Source of the DNA: UBA969 sp041694635
GTDB taxonomy: Bacteria; Planctomycetota; Planctomycetia; Gemmatales; Gemmataceae
DNA: 49,461 bases
Assembly (NCBI GenBank): GCA_041694635.1
Contig: JBDNHI010000164.1
Location: 1-49,461 of the forward strand
Reading direction: 5' to 3'
The position numbers were made by a program, and so were the translations under genes. Every line of letters starts with the position of its first letter. Positions within the stretch are counted from its first letter, which is position 1. Below, in pieces: positions 19,390 to 26,902 of this stretch. The notes under the pieces were generated by a model. It saw only the letters and a list, made by a program, of their open reading frames with translations, searched no databases and was not told where the DNA came from.

Positions 19390-20541
19390 TTACTTTGATG
19401 AATCGTAATTTCTTAACGCTTTGACCGCAATTCCTACTCTTCTCGCACCTTCAATCACCTGATTTACATCAAGGTGGATTCCAAAGCTAAAGCGCATTGA
19501 AGATTTTAAAATGTCGGGGCCAACCTTCATTGCAAGTAATACAGGGGAAGGCAAAAGAGACCCGCTAGAACAAGCTGAACCCGTAGAGCAGGCGACACCT
19601 GCAAGGTCTAATCGCATTAAAAGAATATCTGCTTTTAAACCTGGAAAACCAAGGTTTAGGGTATAGGGCAGGTCTGGGTCGGTGTCGCCATTTAAGACAA
19701 CATTGGGCACAAGAGTTTTAATTTCGTTGAAAAAGGAGTTGCGTAAAAGAGTGATTTTTTCTTTTCTAATAAGTAGTTCTGTCATTGCTATTCTTAAAGC
19801 ACAAGCCATTCCTACCGCAAGTTGCACCGGTTCGGTTCCTGGCCTTAAACCCTTTTGCTGGTGCCCCCCCAAAAGCATAGGTTTAAGAACGGTTCCTCTG
19901 CGAACAAGAAGGGCGCCAATCCCTTTTGGGCCGTGAAATTTATGGGAACTAAGGCTAAGAGAATTGACACAAAGCCTATGAAAATCGACCCTCATTTTGC
20001 CAACTGCTTGCACCGCATCCGTATGAACCCAAGTCTTTCCTTGTAGCTCGGAACCAAGCAATTCAACAGGCTGTTTTACCCCAGTTTCGTGGTTCACAAC
20101 CATAAGTGTTGCAAGCCTAGTGGTGCTATCAACGAGAGACATAAGTTGGTCGAGGTTGGTTTTTCCAGAGGGGCCGTTCCCTAGCCAGCGTAAATCAAAA
20201 CTTTGTTTTTCAAGGGTTTTTAGGGGCTCCGAGATGGAAGCGTGTTCAATTTGAGAAGCGATAATATTTCCCGAAAGACCAGAAACTGCGCTTGTAATTG
20301 CAAGATTATTGGCCTCGGTCGCACCACTGGTAAAGATTACTTCATCGGGGAAGGCGTTAAGAAGAGAGGCAATTTCTTCGCGGGAATCTTCCAATGCTTT
20401 GCGTGCCCAACGACCAGCAGCGTGGCTACTGGATGGATTTCCGAATTGCAAAGTTGCAAAGGGGTGCATTGCCTCCCAGACTTCGGGTAAAAGTGGCGTG
20501 GTAGAATTTGAATCCAGATAAATTAAATCGTTTGATTGCAT
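19390..20541 (-). CDS. Cysteine desulfurase, NifS/IscS family
   Basis: 383-residue PLP-dependent class V aminotransferase-fold enzyme that takes sulfur (or selenium) from cysteine/selenocysteine as an enzyme-bound persulfide. The PLP lysine is K201 in SLSSHKFHGPKGIGALLVRRG; the sulfur-accepting cysteine is C324 in CSTGSACSSGSLLPS. Start region IYLDSNSTTPLLPEV is typical. Separated from dnaA by 79 bases. A cysteine desulfurase can supply selenium to selenophosphate synthetase, which would be relevant to the selenoprotein candidate in the next operon, but no sel genes are in the window and general Fe-S or tRNA thiolation use is equally likely. Confidence 0.93.
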   Translation of the reverse strand: MQSNDLIYLDSNSTTPLLPEVWEAMHPFATLQFGNPSSSHAAGRWARKALEDSREEIASLLNAFPDEVIFTSGATEANNLAITSAVSGLSGNIIASQIEHASISEPLKTLEKQSFDLRWLGNGPSGKTNLDQLMSLVDSTTRLATLMVVNHETGVKQPVELLGSELQGKTWVHTDAVQAVGKMRVDFHRLCVNSLSLSSHKFHGPKGIGALLVRRGTVLKPMLLGGHQQKGLRPGTEPVQLAVGMACALRIAMTELLIRKEKITLLRNSFFNEIKTLVPNVVLNGDTDPDLPYTLNLGFPGLKADILLMRLDLAGVACSTGSACSSGSLLPSPVLLAMKVGPDILKSSMRFSFGIHLDVNQVIEGARRVGIAVKALRNYDSSK

Positions 20542-20589
20542 AATTTTATGTTAGACGAAAGCCTCCGAGAAGTGGAATAATTTTGCAGA

Positions 20590-20970
20590 TTAAAGTAAGT
20601 CTTCAAAGGTCATTTTTTCGTTCAGCAACTTTTTCAAGTCTTCAATTCCAGTCAGGGATTTCAAAGCAGTAGTATCAATAAATGGGATCAGTGCCCCAGA
20701 GCGCAAGTCTTTAAGAAAAATGGCAGGCAATTGGATATTCGGATCATTTTGCTTGCGAAATTCATCTCGGTGCAGAAAGGTTAGGGGAGCTTTAATTTTA
20801 TGAAGAAAATCTTTCCATTCCTTGCGCATATTAAAGGTGCCATGTGTTAATGCACAAAGGTTGCAAGGGTAAGTGCTAGGAGAAAGGATTTTGTGGGAGA
20901 TATCAGCGATGAGGTTAAAGAAGCCATTGTCGGCATTATAGACAAAAACTAGACCGTAATTTGTGTTCAT
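20590..20970 (-). CDS. Conserved small protein with CNLC motif, function unknown
   Basis: 126 residues. The N-terminus GLVFVYNADNGFFNLIADISHKILSP is followed by STYPCNLCALTHGTFNMRKEW, a pattern I have seen in conserved hypothetical proteins of several phyla, with a CxxC pair and downstream histidines that could bind metal or act in thiol chemistry. The rest is a small alpha/beta domain, possibly thioredoxin-like. It sits 49 bases from the cysteine desulfurase on the same strand and is probably co-transcribed with it. No reaction can be named. Confidence 0.7.
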   Translation of the reverse strand: MNTNYGLVFVYNADNGFFNLIADISHKILSPSTYPCNLCALTHGTFNMRKEWKDFLHKIKAPLTFLHRDEFRKQNDPNIQLPAIFLKDLRSGALIPFIDTTALKSLTGIEDLKKLLNEKMTFEDLL

Positions 20971-21128
20971 AGGAGAAAGAATCCGAGGGAAGTCGATACA
21001 ACCGGAATTAGTTTAAACTAAAGAAGGGAAAAAGGGAAGATAACGGGGGCGAAGGGGAGAAAAAGAGTGAAATAAGGAAGAATTTGCAATGTTCTGGAAG
21101 AATAATGTCGAAATTTGGGAATAATAGC

Positions 21129-21158
21129 TTGACTAGTGAATGCTAGTTGACATAAAAT
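21129..21158 (+). promoter_or_regulatory. Predicted sigma-70-type promoter and palindromic operator of the BMC operon
   Basis: TTGACT (21129-21134) and TAAAAT (21153-21158) are separated by 18 bases and each match the -35 and -10 consensus at five of six positions. A perfect palindrome ACTAG-TGAATG-CTAGT (21132-21147) lies in the spacer and TTGAC recurs at 21147. It sits 56 bases before the DeoR-type regulator start, so the palindrome is a plausible self-operator. Confidence 0.5.
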
Positions 21159-21213
21159 GAAATAATCTGATAGGTACTGGTAAGTATCTTTCAGTTTCTT
21201 GCAGGAGGCAACC

Positions 21214-21993
21214 TTGATCGTTGAAGAAAGACGCCAGCGGGTTTTAGACCTGGTCAGCACTCGTGGCTTTGCCACCCTTGCCGACCTTGCCCTCCAAATT
21301 CAGGTCTCCGAATCCACCGTGAGGCGGGACCTCGATTTTTGGCACCAACAAGGCCAGCTTCGCCGGACGCACGGCGGAGCTATCTTCGTCGGTGATGGTT
21401 CGAGCTTTCCCCCGTTAGAAGAACGCATTGATGCCCAACTTGATGAGAAAAAAGCCATCGCTAGGGCTGCTGTTAATCGGGTTCGCGATGGCGATACCGT
21501 TCTCCTAGATGGCGGAACTACAACCCTTGAAGTGGCCCGACTTCTTCTTGGTAGGTCTTTGCAGGTGGTTACCAATAGCTTGCCTATTGCTACCCTTCTT
21601 GCTGGAAGCAGGGAGACCGATTTAGTTTTATTGGGTGGGTATATTTACCCTAAAACTGGTGTGGCCCTTGGGCCGTTTACCGTCCGGATGATGCAAGATC
21701 TCCATGTTCATCAGACACTCTTAAGCGTGAGTGGGGTAACAGAGCGAGGTTTATTTAATAGCAACCTTCTTTTGGTTGAGACCGAGCGAGAGATGATGCG
21801 TTGTGCTGATGAGGTGGTGGTGCTAGCAGATCACACTAAAGTTGGGCAAACAGCGTTGGCGTTTTTATGTGAATGGACTGAAATCGACTTGCTTGTGGTT
21901 GATCGCAAGTTGGAAGAAAGAAAAAAACTAATGTTGGCACAAACCGGAGCGAGGCTCCTTGTTGCTGGCGATATTGAGGAGTTTGGCGGATGA
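21214..21993 (+). CDS. DeoR-family transcriptional regulator of the BMC operon
   Basis: 259 residues from the preferred TTG at 21214. AGGAGG (21203-21208) is ideally spaced for this TTG, and the product then begins IVEERRQRVLDLVS, the standard DeoR start. The helix-turn-helix is LADLALQIQVSESTVRRDLDFWHQQGQLRRTHGGA; the C-terminal sensor domain (DeoRC) includes DGDTVLLDGGTTTLEVARLL and VVTNSLPIA, and probably senses a phosphorylated sugar. It is first gene of the BMC operon, as in other planctomycete/verrucomicrobial fucose-rhamnose compartments, and is likely a repressor relieved by a pathway intermediate. It overlaps pduL by four bases. Confidence 0.9.
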   Translation: MIVEERRQRVLDLVSTRGFATLADLALQIQVSESTVRRDLDFWHQQGQLRRTHGGAIFVGDGSSFPPLEERIDAQLDEKKAIARAAVNRVRDGDTVLLDGGTTTLEVARLLLGRSLQVVTNSLPIATLLAGSRETDLVLLGGYIYPKTGVALGPFTVRMMQDLHVHQTLLSVSGVTERGLFNSNLLLVETEREMMRCADEVVVLADHTKVGQTALAFLCEWTEIDLLVVDRKLEERKKLMLAQTGARLLVAGDIEEFGG

Positions 21994-22691
21994 GTGTCAT
22001 AGCACAAAACAATCTGATGGTTCCCGAGCGGGGCTTAATCGAACAACTGGTAAGGCAGGCCGTTCTTAATCAGATAAGTAAAGCCCCGGTAGCCAAGATA
22101 ACTTCATTGCCTGGCCAGCCTAATCCATTGTTGGTGAATGTTTCTGCCAGGCACGCTCATGTGACCCAAGAAGACCTCGAGCGATTATTTGGAAAAGGGC
22201 ACAAACTAAGAGTTTATAAGTCTTTATATCAAGATGGTTTTTTCGCAGCAGAAGAAACGGTTACGATCATCGGTCCTAGACACCGAATGATCACCAACCT
22301 TCGCATCCTAGGGCCTTGCCGTGATCATAGTCAGGTTGAACTGGCTTTCACGGATGCGGTTCAGTTGGGTTTGGATATACCCGTAAGAAAAAGTGGTGAC
22401 CATCGAGACAGCTTAGGCTGTTACTTGCTTGGGCCCGCTGGAATGATACACCTAGCCCGAGGAGTGATTCGTCACGAACGCCATATTCATATGGGCCCCT
22501 CGGATGCTTCGTTTTACAAGGTAAAAGACGGCGATCGCATAAATCTGCGCGTGAAAAGCGATTGTGCCGTGGTTTTCGAAAACCTTCTTTGCAGGGTGGC
22601 AGATGCCTCCAAGCTGGAAGTGCATATCGATACCGATGAAGGAAACGCGTGTAATTATGCTCGGGCAACCGGGTTTGAACTAATGCGATGA
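21990..22691 (+). CDS. pduL: PduL-type phosphate propanoyl/lactyl transferase
   Basis: 233-residue BMC phosphotransacylase, unrelated to Pta, that exchanges CoA for phosphate on an acyl-CoA and so regenerates CoA inside the shell. Metal-binding histidines are seen in VSARHAHVTQEDLE (H55, H57) and RHERHIHMGPSDA (H162, H165, H167). The N-terminal segment GLIEQLVRQAVLNQIS (about 15-30) is an amphipathic helix followed by a Pro/Gly-rich linker, as expected for an encapsulation peptide. Translationally coupled to the regulator (ATGA overlap). The acyl group is inferred to be lactyl from the aldolase in the operon. Confidence 0.94.
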   Translation: MSVIAQNNLMVPERGLIEQLVRQAVLNQISKAPVAKITSLPGQPNPLLVNVSARHAHVTQEDLERLFGKGHKLRVYKSLYQDGFFAAEETVTIIGPRHRMITNLRILGPCRDHSQVELAFTDAVQLGLDIPVRKSGDHRDSLGCYLLGPAGMIHLARGVIRHERHIHMGPSDASFYKVKDGDRINLRVKSDCAVVFENLLCRVADASKLEVHIDTDEGNACNYARATGFELMR

Positions 22692-22746
22692 GGAAACTTT
22701 CCGGGCGTGACGGAAAGTATCTAAATCGTGAAAAGGAGGTTGGAAA

Positions 22747-23040
22747 ATGGCAATTAATATGGAAGCCCTTGGGATGATCGAAACCCGAGGCTTGGTACCT
22801 TTGATCGAAGCCAGCGATACGATGCTGAAAGCAGCAAATGTAAAGTTGGTTGGTTGGACAAAAATCGGAAGCGGTTTGGTAACCGCTATGATTGTTGGCG
22901 ATGTTGCAGCTGTAAAAGCTGCGATAGATGCTGGCGCAGCGGCTGCTAGCCGCGTTGGCGAAGTCGTTGGAGTCCAGGTTATCCCTAGACCACACGAAGA
23001 CATCAGTACTTTGCTTCCCGAACGAAAAGCAGGAAGCTAA
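22747..23040 (+). CDS. BMC-H hexameric shell protein
   Basis: 97 residues with one BMC domain (Pfam BMC): ALGMIETRGLVPLIEASDTMLKAANV, the pore loop KIGSG at about 40-44, and DVAAVKAAIDAGAAAASRVGEVVGVQVIPRPH. Such proteins form hexamers that tile the facets of the shell, with the pore loop passing small metabolites. AAAGGAGG precedes the ATG closely. It is one of two BMC-H genes in tandem. Confidence 0.97.
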   Translation: MAINMEALGMIETRGLVPLIEASDTMLKAANVKLVGWTKIGSGLVTAMIVGDVAAVKAAIDAGAAAASRVGEVVGVQVIPRPHEDISTLLPERKAGS

Positions 23041-23077
23041 CCCTTCAACCTTAACAATTAGAAAAGAGGATATAGAA

Positions 23078-23374
23078 ATGGCTACTGTTGCGAATCGAAG
23101 TCAGGCTGAAGCCCTTGGTATGGTCGAAACTAAAGGTTATATCGCTGCTATTGCTAGCACCGATGCAATGTTAAAAGCTGCAAATATTACTTTGGCAGGA
23201 CAGATACAAATTGGTAATGCCTTTGTTTGTACCTTTGTGCGTGGCGATGTTGGTTCTGTTCGCGCTGCAGTCGATGCAGGTGCACAGGCAGCTACCGCAA
23301 ATGGCGAACTGGTAAGCGCCCATGTAATTCCCCGCCCCGAGAAAGATGTCCTCGAATTCTTTCTTGGTAAGTAA
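23078..23374 (+). CDS. BMC-H hexameric shell protein (variant pore)
   Basis: 98 residues from the ATG at 23078, preceded by AAGAGGA. It is a second BMC domain protein, with AEALGMVETKGYIAAIASTDAMLKAANI and the ending HVIPRPEKDVLEFFLGK. The pore loop reads QIGNA where the neighbour has KIGSG, so the two hexamers would have differently charged pores. An open frame continues upstream of the chosen start but overlaps the previous gene and has no matching protein character. Confidence 0.96.
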   Translation: MATVANRSQAEALGMVETKGYIAAIASTDAMLKAANITLAGQIQIGNAFVCTFVRGDVGSVRAAVDAGAQAATANGELVSAHVIPRPEKDVLEFFLGK

Positions 23375-23386
23375 AGGAAGCGTCTG

Positions 23387-24598
23387 ATGAAGATCTTGGT
23401 GGCAAACCTAGGTAGCACCAGCTTTAAGTATAAGCTTTTTGATATGCCTTCTGGGGCTATCTCGAAGGATGATAGTTCCAGCGAAAAGCTTATTGCTCGA
23501 GGTGGTGTGGAAAGAATAGGGGCAGATTCTTCACCTTGCTTTGTCGAGTCAGGTGGAACGCGCCTAGATGCTACATTGGTTGCGAAGGATCACGCCGCTG
23601 CGGTGAGGCTTTGTTTAGAACAACTGTCGCAAAGGAATTGCTTGAAAGATCCGAGTGAACTAGCAGCGATAGGATTTAAAGCGGTTCACGCTAAAGGTGT
23701 TAGTGGGGCCCAGCGAGTGGATGCAAGAGTGTTGGAAGCAATGGAAGCATATGCTGAAGTAGCACCCGCTCATAATCCGCCCTACATTCAAGCGATGCGA
23801 TTGCTGGGAGAAAAATTGCCCGAGATTCCTTTAATCGCAGCTTTTGAAACTGGCTTTCATCAAACCATTTCAGATGCAGAACGCTTTTACGCTGTCCCAT
23901 TCGAATGGATTGAAAAGTATGGAATCAAGCGTTGGGGGTTTCATGGTTCTAGCCATCGTTATATAGCGATGCACGCAAGTGGCTTGCTAGAAAATCCCCG
24001 GGCAAAGATCATTTCATTTCATTTGGGAGGTTCTAGTTCGGTGTGCGCAATTGATTCGGGAAAATCGGTTGCGAATAGTTTAGGAATGAGCCCGCAATCT
24101 GGATTGCCTCACAACAATCGGGTTGGTGATTTCGATGTTTTTGCTCTGCCTGTTCTGCTTCGAGAAACTGGAAAGTCGCTAGACCAGATTTTAGACGACC
24201 TTGCTAATCGCAGTGGTCTTATGGGCCTTTCGGGTGGCAAGAAGGATATGCGAGATTTAGAACAAGCAGCCTTAGCAGGAGATGCGAAATCTAAACTGGC
24301 ACTGGATGTATTCATTGCATCGGTGCGCCATTATCTAGGCGCCTACTTGGTTCTGTTGGGCGCTGCAGATGCCTTAGTTTTTACAGGCGGTATTGGTGAA
24401 AATTCTTCAACAATGCGCTCTGGGGTTTGTCAAAACCTTCAAGGTTTTGGCATTCACCTAGATGAAGAGAAGAATAATTCTGCCAAGGGCGAAGTTGCTA
24501 TTCATTCTGCCAATAGCAAAGTACAGATTTGGATTATGCCTACCAATGAGGAGTTGGTGGTAGCAAGGCAGTCAAGGGATTTATTAACTAGTCATTAA
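23387..24598 (+). CDS. ackA: Acetate/propionate-type (acyl) kinase
   Basis: 403-residue acetate kinase family enzyme: acyl-phosphate + ADP to carboxylate + ATP. Motifs: NLGSTSFKYKLFDM at the start, ETGFHQTISDAERFYAVP, WGFHGSSHRYIAMHA, phosphate loop FHLGGSSSVCAIDSGKS, and FTGGIGENSSTMR. The usual HLGNGAS loop reads HLGGSSS, a difference shared by only part of the family as far as I know. It would conserve energy from lactyl-phosphate made by PduL. No encapsulation helix is obvious. AAAGGAAG precedes the ATG; 12 bases follow BMC-H. Confidence 0.94.
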   Translation: MKILVANLGSTSFKYKLFDMPSGAISKDDSSSEKLIARGGVERIGADSSPCFVESGGTRLDATLVAKDHAAAVRLCLEQLSQRNCLKDPSELAAIGFKAVHAKGVSGAQRVDARVLEAMEAYAEVAPAHNPPYIQAMRLLGEKLPEIPLIAAFETGFHQTISDAERFYAVPFEWIEKYGIKRWGFHGSSHRYIAMHASGLLENPRAKIISFHLGGSSSVCAIDSGKSVANSLGMSPQSGLPHNNRVGDFDVFALPVLLRETGKSLDQILDDLANRSGLMGLSGGKKDMRDLEQAALAGDAKSKLALDVFIASVRHYLGAYLVLLGAADALVFTGGIGENSSTMRSGVCQNLQGFGIHLDEEKNNSAKGEVAIHSANSKVQIWIMPTNEELVVARQSRDLLTSH

Positions 24599-24609
24599 AG
24601 GAGAATCAG

Positions 24610-24843
24610 ATGAAAGTAGAAATTACTTATTGTACCTCTTGAGGGTACCGAAATTTTTCCGCCAGTTTGGCGGGAGCTATCGAAAAAGCGTTTGGCGATA
24701 AAGTTACGGTTAATCAAAAAACAGGATCAGGCGGGGTTTTCGATGTCATTGTCGATGATGATAAAATCTTCAGCAAACACGAACAGTTCCGCTTCCCCGA
24801 TAACAAAGAAATACTGCAACTGATCCAAGGCAGACTCAAATAA
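24610..24843 (+). CDS. SelW/Rdx-family selenoprotein (in-frame UGA read as selenocysteine)
   Basis: 77 residues if the UGA at 24640-24642 is read as selenocysteine. The frame starts MKVEITYCTS, then U11, then GYRNFSASLAGAIEKAFG, so C8 and U11 form the CxxU redox motif of SelW/SelT/SelH (Rdx) proteins, and GY follows it as in vertebrate SelW CGAUGYK. The rest matches the family: GSGGVFDVIVDDDKIFSK and FRFPDNKEILQLI correspond to the GTGGxFEV and GRFPexKElKQ elements of bacterial Rdx proteins. AAAGGAG (24597-24603) is correctly spaced for the ATG at 24610, 11 bases after ackA. No other stop interrupts the 66 codons after the UGA. A stem-loop lies 16 bases further on. Rdx proteins have a thioredoxin-like fold and probably act in thiol redox. 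A mutated CxxC is the alternative. Confidence 0.82.
24640..24687 (+). promoter_or_regulatory. Candidate bacterial SECIS element at the selenocysteine UGA
   Basis: After the UGA (24640-24642), the perfect arms CCGCCA (24659-24664) and TGGCGG (24668-24673) enclose the loop GUU; TTTTT (24654-24658) can pair with AAAAA (24683-24687) below a bulge. The apical loop begins 22 bases after the UGA and has G at its first position, consistent with the bacterial SECIS rules (loop about 16-37 bases from UGA, a G in the first two loop bases). SelB would bind here. Confidence 0.65.
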
Positions 24844-24853
24844 GGAGTTTTTT

Positions 24854-25171
24854 ATGTTTGTGGCACGCGTCACAGGAACGGTGGTTGCAACCCAAAAGGT
24901 TTCTTCTATGGTCGGGCATAAACTCCTGATTGTTGAACCTCTGCGCGTTGACCCCGCCAATCTTGAAAAATTGATTGGTACGGGCCGTTCCTTTGTCGTG
25001 GTCGACACGGTAGGAGCCGGGCTTGATGAAATGGTTCTTATCGTTCAAGGTTCTAGTGCAAGGCTAACTCCAGAAACTGAAAAACTTCCTGTTGATGCTA
25101 CCATCATTGGCATTGTAGATACCGTGAGCGTGCATAATAAAACTGTGTTTAGTGCTTCTTCTAAAAAGTAA
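24854..25171 (+). CDS. BMC-P pentameric vertex protein (EutN/CcmL)
   Basis: 105 residues, EutN/CcmL family: VTGTVVATQKVSSMVGHKLLIVEPL, VVVDTVGAGLDEMVLIVQGSSARLT, then DATIIGIVDTV. Pentamers of this fold cap the vertices of the icosahedral shell. Shorter lysine-ended tail VFSASSKK. Ten bases after the selenoprotein stop, with TAAGGAG as a ribosome site spanning that stop. First of three different BMC-P genes in the operon. Confidence 0.95.
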   Translation: MFVARVTGTVVATQKVSSMVGHKLLIVEPLRVDPANLEKLIGTGRSFVVVDTVGAGLDEMVLIVQGSSARLTPETEKLPVDATIIGIVDTVSVHNKTVFSASSKK

Positions 25172-25210
25172 ACAGCAAGAAACAACATCAAGATTCAAAA
25201 GGGGATTTCT

Positions 25211-26635
25211 ATGCAAGTGACAGATGAATTAGTAAGAAGCGTGGTGCAGCAGGTTTTAGCTCAGATAAAAGTTCCAGGTGCTGCAATGTCGAATGCATCA
25301 ACCAAGCTTGGAACCGATGGAGTTTTTGCAGATGTTGAATCTGCAGTTGCTGCAGCGATGCTTGCACAGCGCACCTTTGAACGCAGAGGGCTTGAAGATC
25401 GCAGAAAAGCTGTGGCCTGCGTTCGCAAAATTTGTTTTGAACGCGCCGATGAGTTAGGCCGTGAAGAACTCGAAGAAACCAAAATCGGTAAGCTCGCTCA
25501 TAAAATCGAAAAGTTAAAGCTGATTGCGGATCGCATTCCGGGTGTTGAGTTTCTTAAAACCGAAGCTTTTAGCGGCGAAAATGGCATCACTCTTCAAGAA
25601 TTTGCTCCCTTTGGCGTCATTGGCGTGATCACACCCGTCACCCATTCTCTTCCTACCCTTGCTTGCAATGCCATCAATATGTTGGCTTCGGGTAATAGCC
25701 TTGTCGTTAACGCTCATCCTTCAGGCGTTAAAATTGCTACTAAGGGTGTCCGCTTATTTAACCAAGCTATTCGTGCTGCTATTGGTATTGATAACCTCAT
25801 CACCATTATTGAAAAGCCAACCTTGGAAACTGCTCAAGCTATTTTTGATAACAAGGATGTTCGTATGTTGTGTGTCACAGGCGGCCCTGCAGTAGGAAGG
25901 GCCGCGTTACGAAGCCCTAAGCGTGCTATTGTCGCAGGCCCTGGAAACCCACCTGTAGTTGTTGATGAAACCGCTGATATTGATAACGCAGCTCGCTGTA
26001 TCATTGCGGGGGCTGCCTATGATAACAACCTGTTATGCATAGGTGAGAAGGAAGTTTTTGCTGTTGCAAGTATCTTTGAAGAATTGATGGAAGCTATGAC
26101 CCGACATAAAGCGGTTAGGCTGAATCAAGCTCAGGTGGAAGCGCTAACGAAAATAGCATTTCATCCATCAGAAGATAAGAAATATATGGTTCCTGCCAAA
26201 GAACTTATCGGTCAAGATGCTGCGTTTTTAGCTGCAAAAATAGGGCTTTCTGTCCCTGCTGATACCGAACTTCTCTTTGGCGAAACCGATGAATTTAATC
26301 CTTTCGTTCCCACAGAACAGATGATGACTTTTGTCCCGTTTGTTAAAACCAAAGATGTGGATACTGCCATCGAACTTGCAAAAAAATATGAACATGGTTT
26401 CAAACACACCAGCATTATTCATTCTCGTAATATTGAAACCATTACCCGTATGGGTCGTGAAATGGATACGACACTTTACATACAAAATGGTGCAAGTGTT
26501 GCAGGTTTAGGTAGCGGGGGCGAAGGATACTTAAGCTTTAGTATTGCTACTCCTACGGGTGAAGGTGTTACCACCCCACTTACTTTTACCCGACAAAGAC
26601 GCTCGACCACCGTTGGTTCGATGCGGGTTATCTAG
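25211..26635 (+). CDS. pduP: CoA-acylating aldehyde dehydrogenase (PduP/EutE-like)
   Basis: 474-residue aldehyde dehydrogenase that converts an aldehyde, here inferred to be lactaldehyde, plus CoA and NAD+ to acyl-CoA. The catalytic cysteine is C276 in AYDNNLLCIGEKEV; cofactor region LCVTGGPAVGRAALRSPKRAIVAGPGNPP. The N-terminus VTDELVRSVVQQVLAQIKV is an amphipathic helix followed by a linker, the standard encapsulation peptide of PduP. It is the signature enzyme of aldehyde-processing BMCs. Ribosome site AAGGGG upstream. Confidence 0.96.
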   Translation: MQVTDELVRSVVQQVLAQIKVPGAAMSNASTKLGTDGVFADVESAVAAAMLAQRTFERRGLEDRRKAVACVRKICFERADELGREELEETKIGKLAHKIEKLKLIADRIPGVEFLKTEAFSGENGITLQEFAPFGVIGVITPVTHSLPTLACNAINMLASGNSLVVNAHPSGVKIATKGVRLFNQAIRAAIGIDNLITIIEKPTLETAQAIFDNKDVRMLCVTGGPAVGRAALRSPKRAIVAGPGNPPVVVDETADIDNAARCIIAGAAYDNNLLCIGEKEVFAVASIFEELMEAMTRHKAVRLNQAQVEALTKIAFHPSEDKKYMVPAKELIGQDAAFLAAKIGLSVPADTELLFGETDEFNPFVPTEQMMTFVPFVKTKDVDTAIELAKKYEHGFKHTSIIHSRNIETITRMGREMDTTLYIQNGASVAGLGSGGEGYLSFSIATPTGEGVTTPLTFTRQRRSTTVGSMRVI

Positions 26636-26644
26636 GAACTATTT

Positions 26645-26902
26645 ATGCAAATAGGCACCGTGGTTGGCACTGCAACAGCAACAGTCAAGCACGCTAGTTT
26701 GAAGGGTTGGAAGCTTGCTATTATTCAGCCTTTGCAGGTTAGTGGCAAAGCCGATGGCGAACCAATATTAGTTATAGATCACCTTGGTGCTGCTGTTGGT
26801 TCTAATGTGATTATCACCAGTGAAGGTGGGGCAATTCGGGATATAATGAAACGAAAAGATTCCCCCGTGCGCTGGATGGTGATGGGTTTGTGTGATGTAT
26901 GA
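26645..26902 (+). CDS. BMC-P pentameric vertex protein (EutN/CcmL)
   Basis: 85 residues: MQIGTVVGTATATVKHASLKGWKLAIIQPLQV, LVIDHLGAAVGSNVIITSEGG and a C-terminal RWMVMGLCDV. This is a clear EutN/CcmL protein, the second of three. It begins nine bases after pduP and overlaps the next gene by four bases (ATGA). Confidence 0.94.
   Translation: MQIGTVVGTATATVKHASLKGWKLAIIQPLQVSGKADGEPILVIDHLGAAVGSNVIITSEGGAIRDIMKRKDSPVRWMVMGLCDV

Noticed and set aside
22348..22995. Long open frame of 215 codons on the minus strand across pduL and BMC-H
   Set aside because: It lies antisense to two clear gene families, is rich in Cys/Arg/Phe/Tyr from reversed codons and has no domain or ribosome site.
22928..23077. 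N-terminal extension of the second BMC-H gene
   Set aside because: The open frame overlaps the first BMC-H gene and encodes unrelated residues; ATG 23078 has a ribosome site and gives the standard domain start.
24727..25008. 93-codon minus-strand frame over the selenoprotein and BMC-P
   Set aside because: Antisense shadow; the plus-strand frames match known families with correctly placed ribosome sites.
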